Source of the DNA: Pyronema omphalodes
Lineage: Eukaryota; Ascomycota; Pezizomycetes; Pezizales; Pyronemataceae
Reading direction: 5' to 3'
NCBI GenBank assembly: GCA_024516155.1
Contig: JAJJXM010000018.1
Span: 62,001 to 126,000, forward strand
DNA length: 64,000 nt
Every line of letters begins with the position of its first letter. Within the stretch, counting starts at the first letter, position 1. Of this stretch, positions 13,541 through 24,705 are shown in pieces. The position numbers and the translations under genes were made by a program. The notes under the pieces were generated by a model, which saw only the letters and a list, made by a program, of their open reading frames with translations, was not told the DNA's origin and searched no databases.

Positions 13541-13690
13541 CCAATCCAATCCAATCCAATCCAATCCAATCCAATCCAATCCAATCCAATCCAATCCAAT
13601 CCAATTCAATCCAATCCAATCCAATCCAATCCAATCCAATCCAATCCAATCCAATCCAATCCAATCCAATGCAATCCAATGCAATCCAAT
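13541..13690 (+). repeat. CCAAT pentanucleotide array (30 units)
   Basis: Thirty contiguous 5 bp units, 27 of them exactly CCAAT, with one TCAAT and two GCAAT variants. CCAAT is the core recognised by the fungal Hap/NF-Y complex, but the tight 5 bp spacing probably prevents simultaneous binding. It lies in the gap downstream of the Whi5-like gene. Confidence 0.97.
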
Positions 13691-14622
13691 TCAGTTAAAT
13701 TCAATTTATTACTATGTATACCCTATCCGATTCTTTTATTCACCCTAAAGGCTAATTAATAGTTACTATTTACATTCATCCAATCCACTAAAAAAATGAT
13801 CACTATATCGCTATATCGCTATATCACTGATTCCTTTCCGTTTCTTTCATAATTCAATTGATTCCGTTTTTCTTCTTATATTAGACCCTTCCATATCCAT
13901 TTCCGTTCCCGCTTCCATTTCCGTTTCCGTTGCCGTTTCTTTCAATCCCATCCCGTTCCGTTCCATTAACGGAGGATGTCTTTTCCTTAATCCCATACCA
14001 CCTGCCGGGCACTCCACTCTCCGTTCTTTTCCCCTGACCGAATTCTCATTTTTCATAACGCCACTCCTATAGCTAACCTCCCACTTCCTTGTCCCTAAGT
14101 ATCATAAATCAAAAGTACTAAGTGCATATATACATTCAAAACGAGCTCCTCTGATTGACAAGAGAGAGCTCTTCATATCCCATCATTAAAATCATCATAA
14201 AATCCACATCCACTTCGCTTCCTATCCCATCCAATCCGTAATCCCCTATTCGCTCGCAGTAAACAAGAAAACAAACATAGTTAATAGTAATAGCAAGCAA
14301 TTTGAAAAAAAAGGCAAAAAGCAAAAAACGCCTCGCATCATCTCAGGTTGTTAATAAGTTAATGTCGGTGAAAGCAAAGCCCGTCCATAGTTGTCAAATA
14401 AGTAATCCCAAACTCCCCACTGCAAAAATCAAAATCAATGGTGTCTTTTCCTCGTCATCGTTTTCTCCTCGTATATCCCTCTGTTCTCTGGATTCCGCGG
14501 ACTCCAGACTAATCTGCCTGATTTTTTCCCTCGGTACACTGCTCATAATTCATTATCACCCCTCTCGTTGGACTGTGTCCTGTCTTGTCTTCTTTTATGT
14601 GTCTTATCATGCCATCCCCTCT

Positions 14623-16123
14623 CTAACCCCTCACAAGATCCCCACCCATCGGCCCCATAGACCCCAATGAGCTTCCCGCACGTTGCAACCCCGGACTCTG
14701 CCTTGGGGGAGCCAGTCCATCAAAATTAATCCTCCTCCTCGCCTTCTCCACCGGTGTACCTCTGTATGCACTCCCGCTTCTTTCAAATCCTGGTGCCGGA
14801 CTCGGGGTGATGTTGATAAAATCCGCAAAGTTAAACCCAGTCTGAGGAGTCTGTGGAATACTGTTGAAAGCTCCCGAGGACCGCGATGGAGGCGTGGTAG
14901 GGATGAAACGGCCTTCGCCTCGGATTTCATGCTCACTCCGCTCGCTTCGCAGCTCAGTTCGTTCGCCACGGGGATTGTGAAGGGCGTCATGTTTATCATG
15001 GTTGCCATCCCCGGATACTCGAGCCTCACCTCCAGCTCCATACTGTAACCTGCTGCTTAAACCAACAGCGCCATATCTCGGTTCCCAGCCTTGGGAGCCC
15101 GCAGCACCCGACTTTTTGACCGCAGGGCTCGGACTAGTCGCAAGATACAGCAGTAAATCCGCTCCTTCTTCCCCAGTAGGTTTCAGAGCAAGCCTAGGAG
15201 TAACCCTAGGATCACGCAATGAGCTGGAGAAGCTGCTTTTCAACCTTCTAGGCGGGGTTCGAGGTATCCGAGGCTCTACTCGAGGCGGGCTGGAATGGAA
15301 AGTCGCAGTGGAACCGGAACCATATTTATTGGATAAAGAATAATATCCCCCGTGCTGGAGTGGAGAGGATTGTGATATGCGGGGGGCATGGGAAGTTGAG
15401 GGACGCTGGGGTTCATGGAGGTCGCGGATGCCCCGGACGACGGTGGTGGGATTGGCAGTGGAGGGTCTTGTAATGGGCGCAGCACGCGGGCGCTTGGAGT
15501 TGGGTGGAGTGGAGTCGGTGCGGGAGCGTTTGCGGCCATGTTGAGTCTGTTGCCCTTGATATTGTTGTCCCGACTGCCCTTGGTTCGAAAAGGTCGATAG
15601 AGGGGACGTGATAATACGGCTGCGCTTCCGTTTTAGGTCTTCTTCGAGTTTTGGTTCGATTGCGTCAAGAGTGAGATTTTCCCATCCGTTTTGTTGCTTT
15701 ATTGTGGCTAGAGCTAGGCGGTGCTGGAGGAGAAGGGCAATCTGTGGTGGTTAGCCATGCTCTGCGATGAGGCGCGGGGGTTTGTGGTGTAGATAGGGCT
15801 TTACGGGCGGAATGCGGTATGCAGGCTGAGCTGAGGGCTTTGCGGGCTTTGCAACATGGTGTCATGACTCGTTCTTCGGGCATTGGAGGGCTTCCAGTCG
15901 TCAAGCTCAAGCTTCAATCCCAAGGTTTGACATGAGGGAGATTTGACTGGTTGCATTTCGGGAATCGAGGGGTAAACATCTTTAGGCCGGCATAGCTGCC
16001 CTCTCATGGGTCTTCCAAGCTAAAAAAAAATAATTGCGCACATACCCTCGAAACCTCAGCTCTTCTTATAACCTTTTTCATAATCTCCTTTGTTTGTTTC
16101 TCCGTCCATTGTTTTGTCGACAT
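14623..16123 (-). CDS. Whi5/Nrm1-like G1/S transcriptional repressor
   Basis: Probable repressor of SBF/MBF-type G1/S transcription, controlled by CDK phosphorylation in known relatives. The model is 16123-16046 joined to 15741-14623, 398 residues, both exons meeting in phase 0 across a 304 bp intron. Exon 1 is a charged helix starting MSTKQWTEKQ, and exon 2 continues it with the Whi5-like segment LLQHRLALATIKQQNGWENL (about residues 30-49). Later parts are basic and Ser/Pro-rich with many S/T-P sites, a segment reading GADLLLYLATSPSPA, and near the C-terminus FNFADFINITPSPAPG, both of which I recognise from filamentous-fungal members of this family. The frame ends at TAG 14625-14623. The intron is unusually long, and a second acceptor (15724-15725) would shorten the protein by six residues. 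Family assignment is firm; the split between Whi5 and Nrm1 is not made. Confidence 0.8.
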
Positions 16124-19100
16124 TTTCTGGTCGGGATTAAAGGCGGGGTTTTATCGGACGAGAAGAGAAGAGAAAAACAGTAAACTTCCAGGGAACCTTG
16201 AACCTATGCAGGTTCGAGGACGTATCTAGAGTAGTGTCTTTTACAACCTCGTCTTGCGTCTTGTCTCCGTCTATGTCTCCGAGTCTGCCGATGCGCAGTT
16301 GACGGGTTGTTACGTCTGGCCACTGGCAATTCTTTGTCGCTTGCAGGAAAAAGTCGTTGGATTGGGCTGTTAGGAAGTTATCGGGAAGTTGATTTAAAAG
16401 GCAGCATCTAGTGTCGCAGGAGTTTAAAGGTGGAGTTCTGTTTAGAGCAAACTTGTAAGGCGGAAGAACCTGGAAGAACAGGCGAGATTAGATTCTCTAA
16501 AGGTGTTCGTTTCCCTGGGAGCCCGGGGTATGTATGAAAAAAGGAGGAGGCGCGAAAGCCCGGGAGCCTGAAAGTCGGCTTGTGTACATAAAGTACAAAT
16601 CGGTTCAAGGCTTCAAGCCACCAGTGCAAGCGAGTTCGACTAACGTTACCACAGAGCTAAGAAAAGAAGATGATGCGCGGCAAGCAGCAAACTTTCGGAG
16701 AGATGAAGAAGAGCACACGGGAAAGACGGTGGCTACAGGCGGAGGTGATGTGTTTCCGCCGGACGACTGCGATGAACCCCAACAAGCCAAGGAAACTATG
16801 TCGAGCTGTGCGAGCGAGCTGAATGGGCTTCAAGGATTATGGTGGATCAGCCCAAGAGGGAGGGGAATACATACATAGAGACCATGCAGTCGGCTCGCCG
16901 AGTTGAAAGTCTGGAAGTTTCCATGAGCCGTAAGGGATCACAACGAGTCCTTGAAGATACAACTGGTCGAAATATCGTGAAACAAATCTGAAAAATGTAA
17001 CAAATCCTAAACCTCGATACAGATGGATGATAAATGATGAAGCTTCATAAACCCTCCGGCGGCCTCCACTTCTTGAGGCGGCACCAGAAGCGGTACCAGA
17101 AGCGGCACAGTATAATCAGTGTAACTCGAGCCAGCACTCGCCTATTTCGTTTGTTGGAATTAATTTCCTCCCATCGCCGCACCTGGCCGAGTCTCGCTGA
17201 ATTAAATCTAAGATCATTGACATTAGAATCCCTTAACCTCAATGGGAACTGCGTAAACGATGGGTTCGTTCTAGCCATCTTATTGTAAATAGAGTGCTTC
17301 TTCATGATCAAGAGAGCTAAGTGTGCGTGTTTGCTGCTCTATTCATAGTCCGCAGTTGTACTGTATCCACAGTCAATGTGCACATTTGAGTAACCATGAA
17401 TAGCGTAGCGTGGATTCTGGAGAGGAATCTCCTCATATGTTTGTAAAGTTTATCCCCAAAACTGAGAGGTCAGAAATGTGCCTGACAAAGTGTGGAAACT
17501 TTGAGTCCTCAAATTGTTGACTCCGAGAATCCCAGTCCTCTAGATCTTACGTATCCGACTCCGAAGATACCGAAAAAGTGCATACCAGAAAAGCCACTTG
17601 AAAGACTCCACGAGACCCGGCTGGGCCTGTCACGCTTAATTAAAGTTTCCGAATTGTAAGCACAGAATCCATAAAACAGCTCAAGTCCAGACAGTGGGCT
17701 GCGGCTGAATTTTGAACGTCTGATAAAAAGCAATTCAGGAACCATATTGCTTAACATAGGCGCCGTAAGCGGGCCGTAAAGTACTCACTGTATGTCTCAT
17801 TACCCCTGAAGTTTAAATCATTGCCAAATTTTGAGACCTCGGCATGTCAATATGTATACTTAAACGAAGGAATTATCGGCCCTCTCGGGAGTACAGGTGG
17901 CAGCAAAGCAAGTAAGGTACTGATGTTCGGTTGGGCTGGGCTGAGCCGGGATTGTCTCGTTGCAAGCCGACGGATGTGGACGAAGTGCAAAGTCGATCGC
18001 TGGTGCTGCTGCCTGCATACTTTGGTGGAGATGTATCATGTTTGCTGTTTTGATTATCAGCTTGGGCCATATTCCAGAGAATTGAATTGGAATTGTAATT
18101 TAGGAAACTTCCTCTTGTGGCTCCGAAGATGTGCAAGTACACACTGGTTGGAAGTTGGTATAACGTGGAGGAAGATGGTGGAAGACGGGGAACAAAGAAA
18201 AAACCAGGTCACTGACAGCTTTCTGGTTAAGATGGAAAAAGGTGGAGCTCATATAATTTCAGCTCCACTTCTACTCTTTTCGTCTGTATGCTCTACGTAT
18301 TTTTCAGAGCGATACTTACCATTCAGAGAAGATTTGAAAGCAAAAACGATACTATGCAAAAGAACAGAGTGCCACCCCATGATCCTCCCATACTTCGCTC
18401 ATCAATTATCACCCGATTCATAGCAGCAACCGAGATCGGTCCATTGCATGCCCCTAACTTCTAGAATCCTACAATATCTACTTAAGCTTTCAAAAGCCGC
18501 TTTATCGGCTACTCTAGAGCGTTTAAATTATTCCCCGACCGGCATTAAGCATTCCTACGATCCTGGGATGGCTTAATCCGGTGGAATCGGGATATTGACC
18601 GTTGTAAGTCCAAGCCATGCGATGGCTGTTTGCAGCAAATTTCTAAAAAGTGAAAAAAAGCTTGCTTGAGAGGTGATTGGACAGGTTTGTTAGATGAGTG
18701 GTTATGACAGGTTTTCATCTTTGAAAACTTATGATGGGGCTTTTTTATCGATCGGGATGCATAAATAACAATTTATGGCAATCATAGGAACTTTCCACCC
18801 AAGTGAACGGTAACAGACGTCATCTAATTCATAATTCTCTGCACAGAAGCATCCAAAGTCATTGTCAATCAATGGTGAAGCATCAGATGGTACAATTTAA
18901 TGACGCGTGTGGCGACAGTGAGGTCCCAGAGTGCACTGCACGATACCCTACTACCCTTGACCCTACGAATTATGTATAACGTTTATGACGCTGTTCCAAA
19001 AGATGTAAGGGATCGATAATCTATAATAGTGTATTAATGGTATCATGACTCGTGGCCCCGACTGTCGATATTTCCGTGCGAGAAAAACCTTGAATCGAGA

Positions 19101-20844
19101 TCAAACGGTAGTATTTTCAGTGTTCCCAAGAATGTCCATTTCTTCAGTTCCGAGTGTGCATCATCGTTATTCCTGACAGTGTATCCATTAAGGAGATTAA
19201 TCTGCTTTTAATTCACAATGAAAAATACAGTGTAACCGTAGATGATCCGGATCGACCCGGCTTTCGGTAATGGAGCCCATTGAATTGCTTCCCAAAAGGA
19301 AAGTTGGCCGTTCGAATAAGCGTTCAACGTTCAGTGAATTTTCATTGCGAATTCTTCGAGACTTAAGGTTGAAAAGTAACCACAAAATTATTTTTAACAA
19401 ATCAAACATAAAAACTAGTTTGTTCACTAAACACTTAAACATTTTAAGCATAATGTGTACGACTGATCATCGATTTACACTATGTAGAATCCGGAGCTTG
19501 AAAGCCGGTCGCCTGTCAAGGCAACCAGCTTCCCCAGGCTCCTTTCCCCACAGTTTTTCGGACAGCCCGAGGTAAGGCTGAGAGAAAAGTACACAGGCAG
19601 CTGGAGTCGGGTATTCGGATAATGGTTGAGAAGAAGGTAAAGGAATGCCAATCTGTAGGGGTTTGAGGAGCAGGAATTGTGTTGCTGCAGACACGCGGCT
19701 CTTGCCTTAGATGACGTCCTATGTACCTCAATAGCTGCTGCGTTGACTGCGTTAAATTAGAAGTCACGACTTTGGCGCATGTAGCAACCGTTAACCTTCA
19801 TGGAATTGCATCGCTTCCTCGGATTCCAACGAGCTCGTCTCTCAAGTCTCGGCCCTATACCGACTCGACGATCTGCCAGTAACTGTCAACACGAGAAATA
19901 TAGTCAAATCTAGTGTTGTGATTGACGAAAGTTCGGCCTCCCTCCGTCTCGGTTGTCCACCTGTCGGTCTTGTTGACGATACTCAACACCGGAGACGCTC
20001 CGTTTCGAATTTCAACAGTCGATCGGTGATGTGACGCAAGCGCACAGCTTTCCCGCATGGCATCCCTGTCGGTACGCATCCCACTGGAGCGGCTTGAGGT
20101 CCCAGTGAAGGTTTTATATTTGGCTATAATACCATGATTTTCGACGTCGCATTAGTGAACATGATGCTGCTGCTGCGGACGTTGTGAGCACTTGCCCATC
20201 GAGGTTGAAGAGTGACCAAGACGCGTATTAAGAGCTGTTCTACCGAAACGAGTCCAATCAATACCCACTCGGAGAGTCCAGTTGTTCCAATTCAGGCCAA
20301 CCGCAGCTGAGATCCCCTATGTAAGTTCAAGCGCCTCCGAGAAATCTCCAGGTTGCGGCTCCTGTTTTGGGGGGTTTTGTAGTAATTGTTGTTTATGGGA
20401 AGGGGCTATCAATGCATCAGCTAGATGGCTCAGCGTACCATAATAAGTGGACAAGCTTGCCTATCTTTCAAACGTCGACGGGTTTGATAGACATCCAGAA
20501 CGAACTTGCTGATAGGCAAATAGATAGACCGCGTGGGGTCTTAACTGAGCAGTTTCGGGGGTGCCAACGTATAACAGAGTGCGTAGTCCGGATGATCTTT
20601 ACTTCTTGGAACTCCCGTCATCTTCCTCCACCTACATATCAGATCAGAATTAGGAGCTTACACTGCGAGTTAACCAGCTCTCATCCCGCGAGAATTCTCA
20701 GCTGCAACCGCCCTTTCCGCTCACTTCACTCTCTCCTTCTCCACCGTATCCGTCTCGACGCTCGCTCGAATATCTGTTGTTATTTCTATCTGTTCGTGCT
20801 CTTTGACGTTACTATTTTATCTTGTACTTTTTTCCCGCACCTCA
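16124..20844. other. intergenic region without a supported gene
   Basis: No frame here resembles a known family. A 200-codon open stretch at 17821-18423 lacks an initiating ATG at its start and shows no domain. An imperfect inverted repeat of about 15 bp arms lies at 18533-18591, preceded by a small AGCCG/CGGCT hairpin near 18496-18511. The last 150 bases before 20845 are pyrimidine-rich (TCACTTCACTCTCTCCTTCT), the usual look of a fungal core promoter or 5' leader. Confidence 0.6.
18533..18591. repeat. imperfect inverted repeat
   Basis: Left arm GGCATTAAGCATTCC and right arm GGATGGCTTAATCC are near-complementary around a loop of about 10 bases. CCCGA and TCGGG flank them. Confidence 0.5.
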
Positions 20845-23297
20845 ATGCCGTCCATCGACGTCGATCGGAGCTCGGGAAGCTCGAACTTCCACTCCCGCTT
20901 CACAGACAAAATGAAGATGAAGTTGTTGAAAAAATCAAAGAACCAATTGTACACTCCTCCAACAGTTATCGAGGCTGCCGAATCTACAGACACTTCAGCT
21001 GAATCTTCATCTTTATCTTCTTCGTCGTCATCATCCGGAGCTACAAGTCAATCTACCTCAATTACTGCCCCCAGTATCCAGAGCAGCGCGTCCTTAATAT
21101 CCCCGGTCACACAGCAGAAAGAGCGCACAAGACCAAAGTCAGAGTTGTATTCATCTTCAAGGCGAAACTCCCATATTGTAAGGCATAATTTCTGGTATTC
21201 TCATGGTCAAAGCTAACAATTTCAAAGTCTACAGCGCCCACCAGATCTACCTTACCAACTTCGCCATATGCCCCCCGTTTACTATCGGTACAAGAAAATC
21301 AATGGGTTCACCAAAGCTTATTGTTAGTGTTTGGTCAGGTGGGGGTTCCGGAAAAGCCATGCGGTGGTACAGTCACAGTTCATCACCACCTGGAAGGTTA
21401 TCCTGCAACTCAATGGCCTGTCTCGGAAGGCTACTTCAAAGCACTGGTCCGATTGGATCCGGGTCCCAACAAACTTCGCCTCGAGTACAATTCTTCAAAA
21501 ACACCCTCATTCAGCACTAGCCTTACAGTTAATATGCTTCCCCTGGCTGCAAGTCCACCACTACATCTAGCAGTATTGCTGGGAAAAGATTCAATGGGCC
21601 AGTTTGACTACCAAGGAGAGCGACAGGAACATGAGGAAAATGGAACAGAAATGGTGCAGAAAAAGTTAAGGATGGCTGCACATCTTGTCCAGGTACGTTT
21701 GTCGGTCCTGCATACAGGCTATTCATTGACACCGGTCACAGGCTTTCACAGCGGAACAGATGTACAGAAACAGACTTGGCCGCAGGTGCTTCCGATTGGA
21801 AGAGGAATGGGATGTTGACACCCTTTCAAACCGTGCCACAAATAGCACCATGCGCAACTTAGCCAAAGTACACATCATCCGATCCGAGAAAACTGTTGAT
21901 GGTAGGTTTATGGTTAAATTACCTGCAGCATCCCGCTAATATACGAGTGTAGAAATTCGGAGAATTGAACAAACCGAGAATGGGGAAGCTTTGAAACAGC
22001 TCGTTAAACAAGCTGTCGACAAACATTTAGGCTCTGGTTTTACTGCTATCAAACGTTATATTGCGGTTGTGTTGATTGATGCTAAGGGGCACCTGCAATT
22101 CCAGGGTCTTTCCAATCAATCTGCCCTTAATGATGGCCTCGGCATCATCGGAAGTCGCTCACTCTACACGCTACCGTCCTGCATTGAAGAAGTTGTTCCT
22201 GCGCTTTCTGACTGTACCCGTATCGGAGCTACCGCCGAGTCGCCAAACGCGACACAATCCGGATTCTTTTGGGAAGCTGCAACTTTGGCACTTGGAGCAA
22301 TGATGGAAGCGTTCTTGAGTCCACAGACTCCGATTGAACCTCGAGACTTTAGCAAAGTCAATCGAACCTTCGTCACCAAAGAGCCATACTCTCTCAAGAC
22401 AAAGTCGCCAGGCTTGAAACTAAGTTTACCACAGGAAGAATGCTCATGGCCACGTGTGGATTGCTTGAGATTTCGTTACCACCCATGCTTTCGGCTCCCC
22501 ACAGACCCCCTACCACCACCTTTGCCTGATACCCCGCAAATATATGCCCTGGAAAACGGAATTGTTGTTGGTGCTAGCAGCGGGGTTGCACTTGTCCTAA
22601 TTTACACTGGTGATACTTACCGTGATTACATTGAATATACCTCAAAGCCAGAGAGAGAGGTGTTTTTACAGGAAGATGTTCTGAGGGCAAAGTTATCGGG
22701 TGTCCCTAAATCTGCGACAATTAAGCTCAAGATTTACTCCGCGGGACAAGGCGAATCAGTGATTGAAGACTTCCATGCAGCACAGAAGCTGTCTGTAACC
22801 TTGCCAGATAAGCTAGGAACAGCATTCAAGAGCTCCACGGGAAAGTTTGAGGAGGCATGTGGAGAGCAGAATCTTGTGTTTGATTCTTTGACAGCTGGCC
22901 GTATGTTGATGGGTATCCGTATTTTCCACAACGGGTTTGTAGAGGGATTAGAATTCCAGTATGAGGACCAATCTAGTCAACTATTTGGTCGAAAGGGAGA
23001 GACATCAACCGACTTCCCACTGGATACTAGGAAAGGAGAATCTTTGATGGGATTTCAACTAAGGATCGACGAGGTACAAAAGATGAAAGGGATTGAGATT
23101 CTCACTAGTTTTGGGCGGCGATCACCAAATTATGGGAGTCCAGACGCGAGCACAGTGTAAGTTTCCATCATGTACAATGTCACCATAGCTAATAGAATGA
23201 CAGTACTACTCTCGTTGCACCACGTGGTCGCTCCATCGTGGGAGTGGCGGGCATGTGCGGGGAAAGTCTTGCGGGATTCACAATTCTTTATAAATAA
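20845..23297 (+). CDS. Metallopep-family (PF12044-type) protein with jacalin-like C-terminus, zinc motif missing
   Basis: Matches the fungal putative zinc-peptidase family that includes yeast YIL108W. The model is 20845-21177, 21228-21692, 21742-21901, 21953-23156, 23204-23297: 751 residues, with introns of 50, 49, 51 and 47 bp, several with CTAAC/CTAAT branch points. After a Ser-rich N-terminus come the family segments VFGQVGVPEKPCGGTVTVHH (about 145-165), TMRNLAKVHIIRS (about 297-310) and GLGIIGSRSLYTLPSCIEE (about 382-400). Residues from about 575 to the end, including VAPRGRSIVGVAGMCGES, look like a jacalin-type lectin domain. Where relatives carry the HExxH zinc site (after LALGA, residues 433-452) this protein reads LGAMMEAFLSPQTPIEPRDF, and no HExxH occurs elsewhere in the conceptual protein. 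The frame is otherwise intact, so a catalytically inactive protein is likely. Its biochemical role is unknown. Confidence 0.85.
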
Positions 23298-23736
23298 CGC
23301 CTCAAGTTTTGAGATCTGTTTTTCTTGCTTATTATACCCGACTGTTGGATATTCATTTGAACTTGTTTCTGTGCATGGTTTGTGTTTTATTAGGAAATCT
23401 TTATGGGTGCCTGATGATTTCTATGGGCTTTGGTGGAGGGAAAAAATGCTGGCGGATTTTGCGAACGGGGTTGTTACAGGAGCATTTGTTGAACAAAGAA
23501 TAGCTATTCTATGTAAAACCAGAAGTAAATTGCTAATATTTAATACGTAAGGCGAAATGTTTGGGTTGTCTTTAATTCAGCGCCATTCGTCGCGTCGCGT
23601 CATGATACCGTGAGCCGATCAAGTGATAATTCATGACGCGGCTACTCTAGCTTGACATGCGAGCAATGCGGCTCTTAGTAGTTTTCCATTTTCCTTCACA
23701 CCTCCGACCTCACCACCGGCACACCATCACGACAAA
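23298..23736 (+). promoter_or_regulatory. 3' end of Metallopep gene and promoter of mL44
   Basis: A compact 440 bp spacer between two same-strand genes. The 3' part has a pyrimidine-rich ACCTCCGACCTCACCACC leader just before the mL44 ATG with CACGACAAA context. No other gene is seen. Confidence 0.55.
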
Positions 23737-24705
23737 ATGAAGACTTTACGTCTCGCCTCCGCCGTTCGCGGTTTCTCTCGTCGCAACGCGCGTTTCAACA
23801 GCACAATCGCCGTAGCCTCCGAGCCATTGGCACCCACTATCCTCTCCACCATTCCTCCCTCCCGCAACCCCGCCGCTTCCGCCAAGTTGCCCGCCCTACA
23901 CGCTCGTCTCGCCCTTCACCCTTCCTACCCTATTGAGACTCTCGCTCGCGCCCTTGTTGACCCTACCGCCGACAAAGATGCTCGCTTCACCAACCAAAAC
24001 CTTTCTACCCTCGGAAACACCCTCACCGGTTATTACGCCTCCGAGTTTCTCCTCGTCACGTACCCACGTCTCCCGACCGACGTATTGTACGCGGCGGTGA
24101 GTGCGTATGTCGGAAACAAGGCCCTAGCGGCTTTGGGCCGTGAGTGGGGTATCGAGGCCGCCTTCTCCCCGGCCGCCGACGTCGACGCCGGTCTATTGCA
24201 ATACAAGCACCTCAAGCCCGGAAAGGACCCTAAGCTTGCTAGCCGTGTTGGAGCTGCTACTCAGGAACATGCCATGGCTGAGGCTGTTCGTGCGATTATT
24301 GCTGGAGTCCATGTTCACGAGGGACAACAGGCTGCGAAACAGTTTATTAGACAACACATTTTGAGCAGGAAGTTGGATGTTGAGAAGATGTTTGACTTCT
24401 CTCAGCCTACTAGAGAGTTGTCTAGACTTTGTGCTAGAGAGGGTTTCGAGGCACCGGTGGCTCGTATGCATGCTGAGACCGGAAGAAGGTCGCATCGTCC
24501 TGTCTTTGTTGTCGGTGTCTACTCGGGAGAGAAGTTGATGGGTGAAGGACACGGAGGATCATTGGATGAGGCAAGAATTAGAGCTGCGGTTAATGCATTG
24601 AAGGGTTGGTACCTTTACAGCCCGTTGGAGAAGGAGTTACCGTCGTCCGCAGGCGAGAAGGGTTTCAAGGCGCAGTTTATTGATGTAGGTGAGGTTATTG
24701 TGTAA
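23737..24705 (+). CDS. MRPL3: mitochondrial large-subunit ribosomal protein mL44 (MRPL3)
   Basis: An intronless 322-residue protein of the mitochondrial large ribosomal subunit. The first 25 residues (MKTLRLASAVRGFSRRNARF) are basic and lack acids, as expected for a cleavable matrix-targeting signal. Residues about 60-225 match the RNase III-like fold of mL44, with NLSTLGNTLTGYYASEFLL and YPRLPTDVLYAAVSAYVGN. The classical acidic RNase III signature is not evident, in line with mL44 being structural. Residues about 255-300 form a double-stranded RNA-binding domain (RPVFVVGVYSG, GEGHGGSLDEARIRAAVNAL). ATG context is ACAAAATGA, and the length agrees with fungal homologues. The gene symbol follows the yeast name. 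Confidence 0.93.
   Translation: MKTLRLASAVRGFSRRNARFNSTIAVASEPLAPTILSTIPPSRNPAASAKLPALHARLALHPSYPIETLARALVDPTADKDARFTNQNLSTLGNTLTGYYASEFLLVTYPRLPTDVLYAAVSAYVGNKALAALGREWGIEAAFSPAADVDAGLLQYKHLKPGKDPKLASRVGAATQEHAMAEAVRAIIAGVHVHEGQQAAKQFIRQHILSRKLDVEKMFDFSQPTRELSRLCAREGFEAPVARMHAETGRRSHRPVFVVGVYSGEKLMGEGHGGSLDEARIRAAVNALKGWYLYSPLEKELPSSAGEKGFKAQFIDVGEVIV

Larger units (their letters stand above)
8936..14622. other. gene-free, repeat-rich region
   Basis: No coding gene is supported between the WSC upstream region and the Whi5-like gene. It holds tandem CCAGAAGCC units near 10355-10390, ACCAT pentamers near 10450-10483, a G12 run at 10775-10786, ATAGGGATATAGAGG repeats near 11065-11130, CTATCCATTAT and CTACTATC repeats near 11577-11670, CAACAGTATCTAC repeats near 11780-11890, and the arrays listed separately. 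The part after about 13,800 probably includes the Whi5-like gene's 3' UTR on the minus strand. Confidence 0.65.

Noticed and set aside
13331..13759. 142-codon frame containing an (SNPIQ)n repeat
   Set aside because: It is a translation of the CCAAT array; the array is stop-free in several frames by composition.
15805..16019. cassette exon inside the Whi5-like intron
   Set aside because: The preceding intron would be only 26 nt, too short for splicing, and inclusion would break the frame.
17821..18423. 200-codon open stretch on the plus strand
   Set aside because: It does not start with ATG, shows no domain, has a random-looking composition rich in Cys and Trp, and has no splice structure.
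20367..21002. 211-codon plus-strand frame overlapping the Metallopep first exon
   Set aside because: The first exon of the Metallopep gene reads in another frame with good splice joins, and the overlapping frame has no similarity and runs through promoter sequence.
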